This document shows, one piece after another, positions 1 to 10,126 of a DNA stretch of 64,000 bases. The notes under the pieces are model-generated. The model was given only the letters and a program-made list of their open reading frames with translations, was not told the DNA's origin and did not search any database. The DNA is from Oscillospiraceae bacterium (GTDB lineage: Bacteria; Bacillota; Clostridia; Oscillospirales; Oscillospiraceae). The position numbers and the translations under genes were made by a program. Each line of letters begins with the position of its first letter. Position 1 is the stretch's first letter. The stretch is taken from contig JAAWBZ010000033.1 of the NCBI GenBank assembly GCA_022792945.1, forward strand, positions 1-64,000, in the 5' to 3' direction.

Positions 1-52
1 CCTTGCCCTTTATCGTCCATATCGTGCCGAGGCGGGTGTTATCATCCAGACC

Positions 53-592
53 TCAAAAGTAGTAAACAGGTAGTACATTTGCAGGGGGATCTGCTAAAAG
101 TCCAGATATATCAACCATTTTCAAGGACAGGATGTGTACTTCCATGGCAAATGAATACTTTTTCTCCAGCTCCGGCTGGAGGATATACCGCCAGCCAGCC
201 TCTTCCAGACCGCCTCCGACCAGCATCACGGGAACCAGTACGATGATCGCGTAGATCGGCGCGCCGCTTTCGTATCCGCAAATCACACATTGCGGTATGA
301 GGAACAGAATTGCCATCACCACGACCATCAGGTAGGAAAAAACAGGATGCCGGAAATCAAATATATTTTTTAACCACGCCTTCACGCCTGCAACGCTGCG
401 GCTGCGCTTTAGCGCGCAGTAGGATGCAATTGTGGGGGACAATCCGCCCAGCAGATACGGCACATACAGCCATTTATGAGCGCTCAGCGAGATTCCCTGA
501 AGGCTGCATAATACGCAGCTCCCCCAGCCCAGCAGCATGAGCAGGAAGGTAAGGCTCAAATAGTTTTTATTCAGCTTGCTCACAGCGCTCAT
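53..592 (-). pseudogene. CPBP-family intramembrane metalloprotease, probably C-terminally truncated
   Basis: Multi-TM protein from MSAVSKLNK with the CPBP motif EEAGWR; the later His motifs (FxxxH, HxxxN) are replaced by an unrelated 30-aa tail. Confidence 0.6.
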
Positions 593-1224
593 CCCTCCTT
601 CTGAATCCGCTCCTCCAAAGCCGCGTAGGGCGGGCGCAGGAGGCGGAGGGTCAGGAGGGCGTGGAGGCTGAAATAGAGGCCGGCCCACAGCGGCAGCAGC
701 AGCAGAAACAGCGGCGGCAGCGCCAGGGCGATCACCACCGGCAGCATCAGCAGCAGCGCCGAGGGCAGAGCACGGAGGGGGTTTGCCAGGGAGATGAAGC
801 AGGTGTTGCGCAGCAGCTGCCACGCCGTGCAGGTGAAGCGGGCGTGGAACGGCGGCATCTGCGATGCCAGCAGCGCGCACAGCAGCAGCGCCGCGCTGGC
901 GAGCAGCAGCACCGTCTGCGCGCCGGCCACCAGCGCCGCCATGACCTGGAGCGCCAGCAGCGCCGTGGGGACCAGCAGGACGCAGAAGCCCACAGTGATC
1001 TGCGGAAATCCGGTCCTAAAGCCCCGGAAAAACGCCCGGAGGCAGGAGCGGCCGTCCTCCTTGTCCCGCAGGACCCGGATGCCGCTGTACAGCCCCGCCC
1101 AGGACGCCCCCAGCGTGACCACCGGCAGGGCGCAGAGCACGAACAGCACGTTCAGCACGATCAGGTCCCACAGGAAGGACAACGCCTGCATCAGGCCGGA
1201 ATCATAGGAAAAAATGCCTTTCAT
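589..1224 (-). CDS. DUF624/YesL-like membrane protein
   Basis: N-terminus MKGIFSYDSGLMQALSFLWDLIVLNVLFVLCALPVVTLGAS typical of YesL/DUF624; next to LplB-type ABC genes. Confidence 0.75.
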   Translation of the reverse strand: MKGIFSYDSGLMQALSFLWDLIVLNVLFVLCALPVVTLGASWAGLYSGIRVLRDKEDGRSCLRAFFRGFRTGFPQITVGFCVLLVPTALLALQVMAALVAGAQTVLLLASAALLLCALLASQMPPFHARFTCTAWQLLRNTCFISLANPLRALPSALLLMLPVVIALALPPLFLLLLPLWAGLYFSLHALLTLRLLRPPYAALEERIQKEG

Positions 1225-1251
1225 GGGAAATCCACCTCCCCTTCCGCAGCT

Positions 1252-3006
1252 CTACACCGCTTCCGTCAGCTCCCGCAGGAACTGACCCACCCGGTGCAGC
1301 TGACCGGGCTTGCACTCGCGCAGCCACGCCGCCTCATAGGCCGGGAGCCACGCCTCCCACCCGGCCCGCACGGCGGCGCGGTCGCCCTCCCCGGCGCGGA
1401 GCAGGACCGTCTCATTGAGCAGGCCGACGGCCCGGGCCGTCAGGGCCAGGTCCTGGTACCGGGGATCGTCCCCCAGGTCGGCGAAGGTCTCCGCCAGCTC
1501 CCGGCAGCGGGCGATGTGGGCGCGGATACGCGGCGGGTCCACATCCAGGGGCTTTTCCGCGCCGCGGCGGCGGGCGCTGAGCCAGGGAACGATCTGCGCC
1601 CACTCGGCGGTGCGCTCGCAGTCGCCCAGGTCCCGGAGCAGCTGCGCCATGTTCAGCTCGATCTGATCGTACAAAAGGGCGCTGACGGCGGCGTCGAAGT
1701 CCCCGTCCGGCCCGCCCAGGGCGTTCCACGCCTTCTCGGCCCCCAGGGCCACGCCGAACTGCTGGCTGTTCCAGCCGCAGATGGCCCCGAAGTCGCCCCA
1801 GTTGGTGTTCAGCAGGCCCGCCGCGCCGTTTTCCAGGCCGCAGCGGGCCATTTTCGTGATGTTCCCGGTGGAGCGGTCGATCTCCTCCACAAAGCGGTTC
1901 CACGCAGAGGTGCCGGGGCAGACCACCTGCGGATGGCCGCACCGGGCGAAGAACCGGACGTGCGCCTCCACCGGCTCCTTGAGATAGCACCAGTTGAGGA
2001 ACACCACGTCCGCCGGCAGCGCCGCCGCCTGCTCCGGGTGATTGAGGACGATGTCGCCCCACATCTGCACCGTCTTGCCGCGGCGCTTCAGATGCTCAAT
2101 CAGCTTTCCCACGAAGCGGACGTACTCCTCGGCAGCGTCCTTGCCGGCGTTGCGGCCAGTGCAGAGGTCGAACGTCTCGTCGCAGCAGATGTTGAAGCGA
2201 TTGCTGCGAAACAGGGGGATATACTGATCCATCAGGGCGCAGATCAGCGCCAGGCTCTCGGGGTTGGAGACGTCGATGGTGTGGTGGTCCATTTTCTCCA
2301 TCCAGTAGTGTTCCGTGGGCCGGTAATCGGGCAGCTCGCAGAGATGGCGGTAGCGCTCGCTGCTCAGCAGGTCGTGGAGGTGGCCGAAGGTGGAGAGGGA
2401 GGGGACCAGCTCGATGAAGTGGAGGTGGCAGTAGTCGTCCAGGGCCAGGATTTCTTCGGTGCTCAGCCGGTCGCCGGGGCCGGTGATCCCGCGGCACTCG
2501 ACGAACTCGTAGTTGCTCTCCACATACAGCTCCAGGCAGTTGACCTTCAGCCGCGCCAGCTCCCGGACCATGTGCCGGAGCTGCTCCAGGGTGGGCACGC
2601 GGCCCCGGGAGACGTCGTGGTAGAAGCCGCGGTCGGCGTAGTCGGGCCGGTCCTCGATCCGCAGGCACGGCAGGGCCGCGCCGAACTCCGAGAGCAGCTG
2701 GTCCAGGGTCTGGAGGCCGTAGAACGCGCCGGCGGGGCCGTCGCCGGCGATGTCCACGCCGTCCTCGGCGATCTCCAGGACGTAACCATCCCCCGCCGCA
2801 CCGTGGCGGATGCGCAGGGGGCGCGCCGCCTCGGCAGCGGTGAGGCGGACGGGCTGGCCGGTCAGGTCCTCCAGCCGGGCCTTCAGCCGTCCGGCGTGGC
2901 AGGCCAGCCGCCGGTCGGTCCCGGCGGGCAGGACGATGGAGAGGGCCGCGGCGTTGCAGACGCCGGCACGGCGGCGGATGGTCTTGGGCATGGGAATGAG
3001 CTTCAT
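1252..3006 (-). CDS. Glycoside hydrolase family 20-like (beta-N-acetylhexosaminidase-like) protein
   Basis: GH20-like motifs DRGFYHDVSRGRVPT, LELYVES, NICCDETFDL (D-E pair). Confidence 0.75.
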   Translation of the reverse strand: MKLIPMPKTIRRRAGVCNAAALSIVLPAGTDRRLACHAGRLKARLEDLTGQPVRLTAAEAARPLRIRHGAAGDGYVLEIAEDGVDIAGDGPAGAFYGLQTLDQLLSEFGAALPCLRIEDRPDYADRGFYHDVSRGRVPTLEQLRHMVRELARLKVNCLELYVESNYEFVECRGITGPGDRLSTEEILALDDYCHLHFIELVPSLSTFGHLHDLLSSERYRHLCELPDYRPTEHYWMEKMDHHTIDVSNPESLALICALMDQYIPLFRSNRFNICCDETFDLCTGRNAGKDAAEEYVRFVGKLIEHLKRRGKTVQMWGDIVLNHPEQAAALPADVVFLNWCYLKEPVEAHVRFFARCGHPQVVCPGTSAWNRFVEEIDRSTGNITKMARCGLENGAAGLLNTNWGDFGAICGWNSQQFGVALGAEKAWNALGGPDGDFDAAVSALLYDQIELNMAQLLRDLGDCERTAEWAQIVPWLSARRRGAEKPLDVDPPRIRAHIARCRELAETFADLGDDPRYQDLALTARAVGLLNETVLLRAGEGDRAAVRAGWEAWLPAYEAAWLRECKPGQLHRVGQFLRELTEAV

Positions 3007-3107
3007 CGGTGGTTTCCCCCATTCGTGATTCTTGCCCCCAGCGTATCACACCGAAAGCCCCCGGGTCAAGGCAAAACGCGAAAAAATTTGGGCGGCGGGG
3101 CGAATCG

Positions 3108-3172
3108 GTCAAATTTGTCGGGGCCTTAGGTTTAATTTGTCGATTGTCACGGGGGCTTCCCTATATTTTAAT
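3108..3172 (+). promoter_or_regulatory. Promoter with tandem 22-bp-spaced direct repeat operator
   Basis: GTCAAATTTGTCG (3108-3120) and GTTTAATTTGTCG (3130-3142), then TTGTCA (3144-3149), N17, TTTAAT (3167-3172). Confidence 0.6.
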
Positions 3173-3202
3173 AAAATCAGAAACAAAAAGGGGGCTTTTC
3201 TC

Positions 3203-4498
3203 ATGAGCGGCAAGGTGCGCATCGGCGTCCTGGGAGCAGGACGCGGCGAGACCATGATGAAATACTGTGCCACGGCGGACAATGCGGCGCTGGTGGCCGT
3301 GTGCGACAGGAGCGAGGAATTCCTGGCCCGGGCCAGGGCCAAGCTGGCGGGCGGGGACATCGCCTATTACACGGATTTTGAAGAATTCCTGCGGCACGAG
3401 CTGGATGCGGTGGTCCTGGCCAACTACGCCACCGACCACGCGTCCTTCGCCATCCGGTGCCTGGCGGCAGGCAAGCACGTCCTCAGCGAGGTGCTCCCCT
3501 GCGAGACCCTGTCCGAGGCCGTGGCACTGGCTGAGGCGGTGGAGAAAAGCGACAGGGTCTACGCCTACGCCGAGAACTACTGCTTCATGCCCGCTCCCCG
3601 GGAGATGCGGCGGCTCTATCGGGCGGGAAAGCTGGGGGAGTTTGAGTACGGCGAGGGAGAGTACTTCCACAACTGCGAGTCCATCTGGCCCTCCATCACC
3701 CGGGGCGAGCCGGAGCACTGGCGCAACCGCATCCACGCTGCCTATTACTGCACTCACTCCATCGGGCCGCTGCTGCACATCACGGGCCTGCGCCCGGTGC
3801 GGGTGACAGGCTTCGAGCTGCCCTACAACCGCCGCTGCGCCCGCTGCGGCGCCCGGGCTGGCCTGGGGGCGGTGGAGATGATCGAGCTGGAGAACGGCGC
3901 GCTGATCAAGAGCTGCCACGGCCTGGGCATCGCCCGGAACTCGGTGTGGTACACCGTCTACGGCTCCCTGGGCCGCCTGGAGAGCGCCCGGGAGGACGCG
4001 GAGCAGGGCGGGACAGGCCGCATCTACGTGAACCTGGACGCCCGGGAGGGGGAGAACGCCTCGAAGGTGGAGACCTACCTCCCCCGGGACGCCCACTCCG
4101 ACGCCGCCGGGAGCTACGGCCACGACGGGTCGGACTACTATGTCATGTGGAACTTCATCGAGAAGATCCGCGGCAACCCTGACGCCGAGACCATCGACGT
4201 TTACGAGGCCCTGGACATGGGTCTGCCGGGCCTGCTGGCCTACCGGTCCATTTTGAACGGCGGCGCGCCGGAGACGGTTCCCGACTTCCGCCATCCGCTG
4301 GCCCGGGAGGCCTGCCGCCACGACACCGCCTGCACCGACCCGGTCAAGGCCGGGGACCAGTACATCCCCAGCTGCTCCCGGGGCAATCCCATCGTTCCCC
4401 CGGAGACCTACCGGCGCATCGCGCGGCTCTGGGAGAGCTCGGCGCGGACGGCCTACGGCGTGGTGACAGAATCACCAAATAAATCAGACGAAAATTGA
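3203..4498 (+). CDS. Gfo/Idh/MocA family oxidoreductase
   Basis: MSGKVRIGVLGAGRGETMM Rossmann start; GKHVLSEVLPCETLSEAVAL motif. Confidence 0.85.
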   Translation: MSGKVRIGVLGAGRGETMMKYCATADNAALVAVCDRSEEFLARARAKLAGGDIAYYTDFEEFLRHELDAVVLANYATDHASFAIRCLAAGKHVLSEVLPCETLSEAVALAEAVEKSDRVYAYAENYCFMPAPREMRRLYRAGKLGEFEYGEGEYFHNCESIWPSITRGEPEHWRNRIHAAYYCTHSIGPLLHITGLRPVRVTGFELPYNRRCARCGARAGLGAVEMIELENGALIKSCHGLGIARNSVWYTVYGSLGRLESAREDAEQGGTGRIYVNLDAREGENASKVETYLPRDAHSDAAGSYGHDGSDYYVMWNFIEKIRGNPDAETIDVYEALDMGLPGLLAYRSILNGGAPETVPDFRHPLAREACRHDTACTDPVKAGDQYIPSCSRGNPIVPPETYRRIARLWESSARTAYGVVTESPNKSDEN

Positions 4499-4526
4499 CG
4501 ATTATGCACAGACCTCACAAAAGAAA

Positions 4527-4592
4527 GTTTAATTTTTCCGGTATGGAGGTTTAAATTTTCAGAATTACAAAAGCCCCGGGGCGCGCTATACT
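4527..4592 (+). promoter_or_regulatory. Promoter with the same tandem 22-bp-spaced repeat operator
   Basis: GTTTAATTTTTCC (4527-4539) and GTTTAAATTTTCA (4549-4561), then ATTACA/TTACAA (4564-4570) and TATACT (4587-4592). Confidence 0.6.
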
Positions 4593-4633
4593 AAAATTAT
4601 CCAAACTACCCATACCGAAGGAGGAGCAAGATC

Positions 4634-6343
4634 ATGAAAAGATGGAACCGTATGCTGGCCCTGTTCCTGGCCGTGCTGACAGCCGCCGCGCTGTTTGCCG
4701 GCTGCGCCAAGGAGGAGGCCGCCCCGGATACCGCCCAGCCCGCCGCCTCCGGCAGCGGCAGCGGTGAGGCCGCCCCCGCCGCCGCCGGCGGCGGGAGCGA
4801 CGAGCTGTACGTGGTGGAGGCCATGCCGCCCAGCGTCATGGTGCCCTACACCCCGGACTCCGCCGTGGGCCAGTACATCGCCGACGAGTTCGGCATCGCA
4901 TTCAAGTTCACCGAGTACTCCGGCGATATCCAGGAGAAGCAGGCGCTGATGCTGGCCGGCCAGGAGTACAACGAGCTGCAGTATATGCAGGGCGAGAACA
5001 TCGTGCAGCAGTACATCAACGCCGGCGCCCTTATCAACCTGGACGACTACAGGGACGTGATGCCCGACTTCTATGAGCGCTACGCCGACATGATCCCCTA
5101 CTGGCGCGCCTCCGCGCCCGACGGCGGGCTGTATAAATTCGAGCGCGACACCCCCTGCCTCACCGAGACCACCTTCCCCCACAACGACATTCTGGTCCGC
5201 TCCGACATCCTGGAGTACTACGGCTGGCCGCAGCTGGTCACCGCCAGCGACTGGAAGGCGTTCCTGGAGCAGGCCCTCATCGACTTCCCCGAGAGCTACG
5301 ACGGCCAGGCCACCGTGGGCCTGACCATGCCCATGGCCGAGTCCTACGGCATTCAGGGCATCGTCCCGGTGGGCTATGAGAAGGGAGACACCTACATCGC
5401 CGCCGGCAACGACTACTATACCTACAACGTCAAGACCGAGCAGTTTGAGGACTACCTCCTCAATCCCGAGGCCAAGGAGTCCTTCCAGTTCTTCAACGAC
5501 CTCTACAAGTCCGGCGTCCTGGACGAGGAGTGCTTCACCGACACCGGCGACATCACCCTCCAAAAGATGAGCAACGGCCGCGCCATCGCCGTGTGGTACG
5601 TCACCTGGAACAAGGACACCGCCAACGCCGCCCTCACCGACGCGGGCCACCCCGAGATGAGCTATATCCAGCAGCCCTTCCAGCTGGATTCCCAGGCGGG
5701 GCAGGACTACGTAATGCCCGTGCGCTATTCGTATCCGTACTACTCCGTGGGCATCACCAGGAACTGCAAGGACCCCGAGCGCCTGTGCAAATTCATCAAC
5801 TGGTGCTGCACCGACGAGGGTCAGATCATTCTCCAGACCGGCCTGGAGGGCGTACACTACACCGTGGAGAACGGCAAGCGCGTGGCCACCGACCTCTTCA
5901 AGCAGTGCACCCTGGACGAGGACACCAAGAAGGCCGAGGGCGTCATCGGCTGCATGGCGATGCTGCCCCTGTGCCATGAGCTGGCCGCTGACGGCCAGCC
6001 CTTCAACCTCAGCGAGACCCAGGCCTTCGTGGACGAGTTCAGCCTCACCGGGCGGGAGAAGGAGGCCTTCGCCGCCCTGGGCTGGGACAGCTCCAACGGC
6101 TGGTGGAACGACCACGGCCGCGGCGTGGACGCCGGGTACTATCAGTCCTGCTCTCTGGACGCCGCGTCGGACCTGGCCAAGGTGGGCGCGAAGATGGTGG
6201 AGACCCGTATCAAATACTCCGCCAACCTTCTGATGGCCGACGACTTTGACGCCGCCTGGAGCGAACTGATGGCGGAATACGACAAGCTGGACCATCAGGC
6301 CGTGATCGACGCGATGAACGCGAATCTGGCCTCCCACCAGTAA
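4634..6343 (+). CDS. Extracellular solute-binding lipoprotein of carbohydrate ABC transporter
   Basis: Signal peptide with lipobox LFAGC; followed by two permease genes. Confidence 0.88.
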   Translation: MKRWNRMLALFLAVLTAAALFAGCAKEEAAPDTAQPAASGSGSGEAAPAAAGGGSDELYVVEAMPPSVMVPYTPDSAVGQYIADEFGIAFKFTEYSGDIQEKQALMLAGQEYNELQYMQGENIVQQYINAGALINLDDYRDVMPDFYERYADMIPYWRASAPDGGLYKFERDTPCLTETTFPHNDILVRSDILEYYGWPQLVTASDWKAFLEQALIDFPESYDGQATVGLTMPMAESYGIQGIVPVGYEKGDTYIAAGNDYYTYNVKTEQFEDYLLNPEAKESFQFFNDLYKSGVLDEECFTDTGDITLQKMSNGRAIAVWYVTWNKDTANAALTDAGHPEMSYIQQPFQLDSQAGQDYVMPVRYSYPYYSVGITRNCKDPERLCKFINWCCTDEGQIILQTGLEGVHYTVENGKRVATDLFKQCTLDEDTKKAEGVIGCMAMLPLCHELAADGQPFNLSETQAFVDEFSLTGREKEAFAALGWDSSNGWWNDHGRGVDAGYYQSCSLDAASDLAKVGAKMVETRIKYSANLLMADDFDAAWSELMAEYDKLDHQAVIDAMNANLASHQ

Positions 6344-6421
6344 CCGCATTTCCGTCCCATGTGGAATCCGCCCAGCGAAGCCGCGTTCGTTGGGCGGATT
6401 CTGACAGCAAGGAGGTCCTCT

Positions 6422-7372
6422 ATGAAAACAACGGAACTGGCGGCCCCGGCGACTGGGCGCAGAAAGCTCTGGCTCCGGGCCAGGCGGCAGAAGTGGCTGT
6501 TTCTGATGCTGCTGCCGGCCTTTGCAACCATTGTGCTGTTCAATTACCTGCCTCTCTCCGGCTGGTATCTGGCCTTCTCGGACTACCGGCTGGGCGGCTC
6601 GCTGTTCGGCGGGGAGTTTGTGGGTCTGAAATACTTTGCGAAAATTTTCCAGGAAAGCTCGGATCTGGCCTACCTGGTCCGCAACACCCTGGTCATCAAC
6701 GGCGTGACCCTGGTCCTGAACCTGGCGGTGGCCCTGGCGCTGGCGATCCTCCTGAAGGAGGCCTGCTGGAAGTTCGGCGCCAAGGCGACACAGACCGTCT
6801 CCTTCTTCCCCTACTTCGTCTCCTGGGTCATCGTCTACTCCATTGTGTGGTCCCTGCTGGCCACCAACTCCGGCGCCATCAACCAGTTTCTGGTGCGCAT
6901 CGGCGTGCTGAAGAAGGGGCTGAACGTGCTGGGGGACCCGAAATACTCCTGGCGGCTCATCATCCTCTTGAATCTCTGGAAGTTCACCGGGTACAACACC
7001 ATCATCTTCCTCTCCTCCATCGCCGGCATCCCCGCCGAGCAGTACGAGGCGGCGACGCTGGACGGCGCCGGGCGGTTCCAGCAGATCCGCTACGTGACCC
7101 TGCCCAACCTGATGCCCACAGCGTCGGTGCTGCTGATTATGAACGCCGGCTGGGTCCTCTCGTCCAACCTGGAGCAGTTCTTCATCTTCAACAACGCCAC
7201 CAACTGGTCGAAGATGGAGGTCCTGGACATGTACATCTATAAATTCGGTCTCAAGATGCTGGACTTCCCCTACTCCACGGCCATGAGCATCGTCAAGACC
7301 GTGGTGAGCATTGCGCTGCTGCTATTCGTCAACTGGCTGACGAAGCGGCTCAACAAGCATTCCGTTCTGTAG
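6422..7372 (+). CDS. Sugar ABC transporter permease (LplB-like)
   Basis: TM protein with EAA loop EQYEAATLDGAGRFQQIRYVTLPNL. Confidence 0.9.
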   Translation: MKTTELAAPATGRRKLWLRARRQKWLFLMLLPAFATIVLFNYLPLSGWYLAFSDYRLGGSLFGGEFVGLKYFAKIFQESSDLAYLVRNTLVINGVTLVLNLAVALALAILLKEACWKFGAKATQTVSFFPYFVSWVIVYSIVWSLLATNSGAINQFLVRIGVLKKGLNVLGDPKYSWRLIILLNLWKFTGYNTIIFLSSIAGIPAEQYEAATLDGAGRFQQIRYVTLPNLMPTASVLLIMNAGWVLSSNLEQFFIFNNATNWSKMEVLDMYIYKFGLKMLDFPYSTAMSIVKTVVSIALLLFVNWLTKRLNKHSVL

Positions 7373-7384
7373 GGAGGGCGCGGC

Positions 7385-8257
7385 ATGGTACGAAAAAAAC
7401 ACGCCGGGGATATTGTATTTGACGTGGTCGCGGCCCTGATCCTGCTGCTGATCTTCATCGTCATGGTGTACCCCTTCCTGTATGTGGTCAACTTTTCCAT
7501 CTCGTCTCTCTCCGAGACCGGCGGGAGCCTGCTGCTGCTGCCGAAGAAGATCACCTTCAGCGCCTACGAGGTCCTTTTGAAGGACGACGCGGTGCTCAGC
7601 GCGTTCTTTATCTCCGCCGCCCGCAGCATTGTGGGGCCGCTCCTGATGGTGGCGGTCACCGGCATGGCGGCCTACGCCCTGGCGACGCCCGACCTGGTGT
7701 TCGGCAGATTTTTCCGCACGGCCTTTGTGCTGACCATGTATGTCTCTGCCGGTGTGGTGCCCACCTATATTTTCATCAAGCAGTATGGGCTGATGAACAA
7801 TTTCCTGGTGTACATCCTGCCCAGCCTGTGCAGCGCCTTTAACCTGATCCTCATCAAGACGTACATCGAGGGCATCCCCCGCTCCCTCCAGGAGGCGGTG
7901 TATGTGGACGGCGGCAGCGACCTGGACGCCTATTGGCGGGTGATCTTCCCCATCTGCCGGCCGGTCAACGCGGCGGTGCTGCTGTTCGGCATCCTCAGTC
8001 AGTGGAACAACTTCATGGACACCCAGCTCTACTGCGCCATGGAGGAAAAGCTCTACACCCTCCAGTATGTCCTCTACAACACCTTGGCCGCCCAGACCAA
8101 CATTGAGGCCCTCAAGGCCGGCGGGGCCATGGCCTCCAGCGGGCAGACCATCAAAATGGCCATCACGGTCATCACCGTGGTGCCGGTAATGTGCATTTAC
8201 CCGTTTTTGCAGAAGCATTTCGTCTCCGGCATTATGATTGGCTCAGTGAAGGCGTAA
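7385..8257 (+). CDS. Carbohydrate ABC transporter permease (YtcP/AraQ-like)
   Basis: TM protein with EAA loop LQEAVYVDGGSDLDAYWRVIFPICRP. Confidence 0.9.
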   Translation: MVRKKHAGDIVFDVVAALILLLIFIVMVYPFLYVVNFSISSLSETGGSLLLLPKKITFSAYEVLLKDDAVLSAFFISAARSIVGPLLMVAVTGMAAYALATPDLVFGRFFRTAFVLTMYVSAGVVPTYIFIKQYGLMNNFLVYILPSLCSAFNLILIKTYIEGIPRSLQEAVYVDGGSDLDAYWRVIFPICRPVNAAVLLFGILSQWNNFMDTQLYCAMEEKLYTLQYVLYNTLAAQTNIEALKAGGAMASSGQTIKMAITVITVVPVMCIYPFLQKHFVSGIMIGSVKA

Positions 8258-8323
8258 AAAAGCCCCCATTGATGGAAATTTGTGGTATACTGGAGGTATC
8301 CCTCCTGAAAGCAGGTGCCTCCC

Positions 8324-10108
8324 ATGAAAAAGACCGCCATGCGCCGCTACCAGAACGCCGGCATCCAGGCCAAAATGACGGCCGCCAGCCTCCTGGTGAC
8401 CATGATCCCCATGCTGATCCTGGAGGGATTGTTCTTCCTGCTGATCCAGCGGGCGACGCTCCGGGAGTTCCGCGGCTCTGCGGAGGTCTACGTCCGGCAG
8501 CTGGAGGAAAACTATGCCGCCGAGCTGGACAAGCTGGAGCATCTGGCCGGGACGCTGGCGGACTTCCGGCTGCTGGAAACGTACCTGACCACGGACTTCC
8601 CCAGCGCCGCCGACGCCTTTCACTACTACCAGCAGAACATCCACCCCATCCTCAAGAACTGCAACAGCGCCTATGAGGGCGTTCGGGTGCGGGTGTATCA
8701 CGGCAACCAGCGGCTGGGGAACTTCTCCTTTGAGCTGAGCAACCGTCTGGACGACCTTTTGCACAGCGGCGCGCTTTCGCCGGCGCAGCTTGGCTCCGAG
8801 GGCGGGTGGGTGCGCGCGGATATGCGCTACAACACCTACCGCCCCGCCTACAGCTACTTCCGCGCCGTGCGGCAGTCGGAGAGTCCCTACGGGCTGGCCT
8901 ATGTGATCTCGCTGCACATGGACGAAAACTCCTTCTACACCCAGATCGCAGGCCAGCCGGAGGAGAGCGCCCTGGTGTTTGTCCTGGACCGGCAGGGCAC
9001 GGTGCTCACCGCCAACCAGCGCGACGCCGTGGGCCTGTGCCTGGAGGACCTGGGCCTGGTGGTCCCGGAGAACTGGGAGCGGGTGAGCTGCGGCGGCGGG
9101 ACCTACGTGCCGGTGTACGCGGAGACCCGGGATTTTTCCATTCTTTACCTGCTCTCCTACGACGGCGTTTTGCAGGAAATGCGCTGGTCGATGCAGATCC
9201 TTCTGATGTCGGGGCTGCTGCTGCTGGTGATCTCCTACCTGCTGATCGCCCGGATTTCCCAGAGAATCGCCGCTGGTCTCCAGAGCCTCAACCGCCGGAT
9301 GCAGAACGTGGACCGGGAGAGCATCCTCTCCATCGCCACGTCCAAGCCCGGCGGCGGCGGCGACGAGGTAGCCCAGCTGGAGGCGGTGTTCATCGCCATG
9401 ATGGCCCGCATCGACCGCCTGATCGAGACCGCCGCGGACCGGGAGCAGTCCCTCAAGGACGCGGTCATCGCCCGGCAGAAGGCCGAGATCCAGGCCCTCC
9501 AGCACCAGATCGACCCCCACTACCTCTTCAACACCCTGGAGGCGCTGCGGATGAACCTGGTCATCAGGGGCGACCGGGAGAACGCCGAGATCGTCAAGCT
9601 CTTCTCTGAGGGCTTCCGGCGGTACATCGACATGGACCGGGAGTATGTGACCCTCTATGAGGAGGTGGAGTTCATCCACAAGTATATCCGCATTCAAAAC
9701 TACCGCCTCAACAACAAAATCCAGTTTGACACCGCCGTGGAGGGCAACGTCCTGGGCTTCCGGGTCCTGAAGCTGCTGCTCCAGCCGCTGGTGGAGAACG
9801 CCGTGTGCCACGGCCTGGAGGCCAAGGAGGGCGTGGGCCGCATCCTGCTGACCATCCGGCGGGAGGGCGAGGTCCTGCGCATCCTGGTGGAGGACGACGG
9901 CGTCGGCATGCCGCCGGAGCGGCTGGAGGCCCTGCGGCGCTCCATCCGCGGCGCGCAGCCGGAAAAATCGGTGGCCCTGCACAATGTCTGCGACCGCATC
10001 CGCCTGGCCTACGGCGAGAGCGCCTCGCTGGACATCCACAGCGCCCCGGGCCAGGGCACCCGCATCACCCTCCTGCTGCCCATCCGGCTGCTGGAGGAGA
10101 GAAAATAA
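8324..10108 (+). CDS. Sensor histidine kinase (YesM/LytS-type)
   Basis: ALQHQIDPHYLFNTLEALRM H-box; HATPase motifs PLVENAVCHGLE, VEDDGVGM. Confidence 0.9.
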   Translation: MKKTAMRRYQNAGIQAKMTAASLLVTMIPMLILEGLFFLLIQRATLREFRGSAEVYVRQLEENYAAELDKLEHLAGTLADFRLLETYLTTDFPSAADAFHYYQQNIHPILKNCNSAYEGVRVRVYHGNQRLGNFSFELSNRLDDLLHSGALSPAQLGSEGGWVRADMRYNTYRPAYSYFRAVRQSESPYGLAYVISLHMDENSFYTQIAGQPEESALVFVLDRQGTVLTANQRDAVGLCLEDLGLVVPENWERVSCGGGTYVPVYAETRDFSILYLLSYDGVLQEMRWSMQILLMSGLLLLVISYLLIARISQRIAAGLQSLNRRMQNVDRESILSIATSKPGGGGDEVAQLEAVFIAMMARIDRLIETAADREQSLKDAVIARQKAEIQALQHQIDPHYLFNTLEALRMNLVIRGDRENAEIVKLFSEGFRRYIDMDREYVTLYEEVEFIHKYIRIQNYRLNNKIQFDTAVEGNVLGFRVLKLLLQPLVENAVCHGLEAKEGVGRILLTIRREGEVLRILVEDDGVGMPPERLEALRRSIRGAQPEKSVALHNVCDRIRLAYGESASLDIHSAPGQGTRITLLLPIRLLEERK

Positions 10109-10126
10109 GAAAAAAGGAGCAAATTT

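Noticed and set aside
661-3129. 822-aa plus-strand ORF
   Set aside because: Antisense to the DUF624-like and GH20-like genes; Gln/Arg-rich, no motifs
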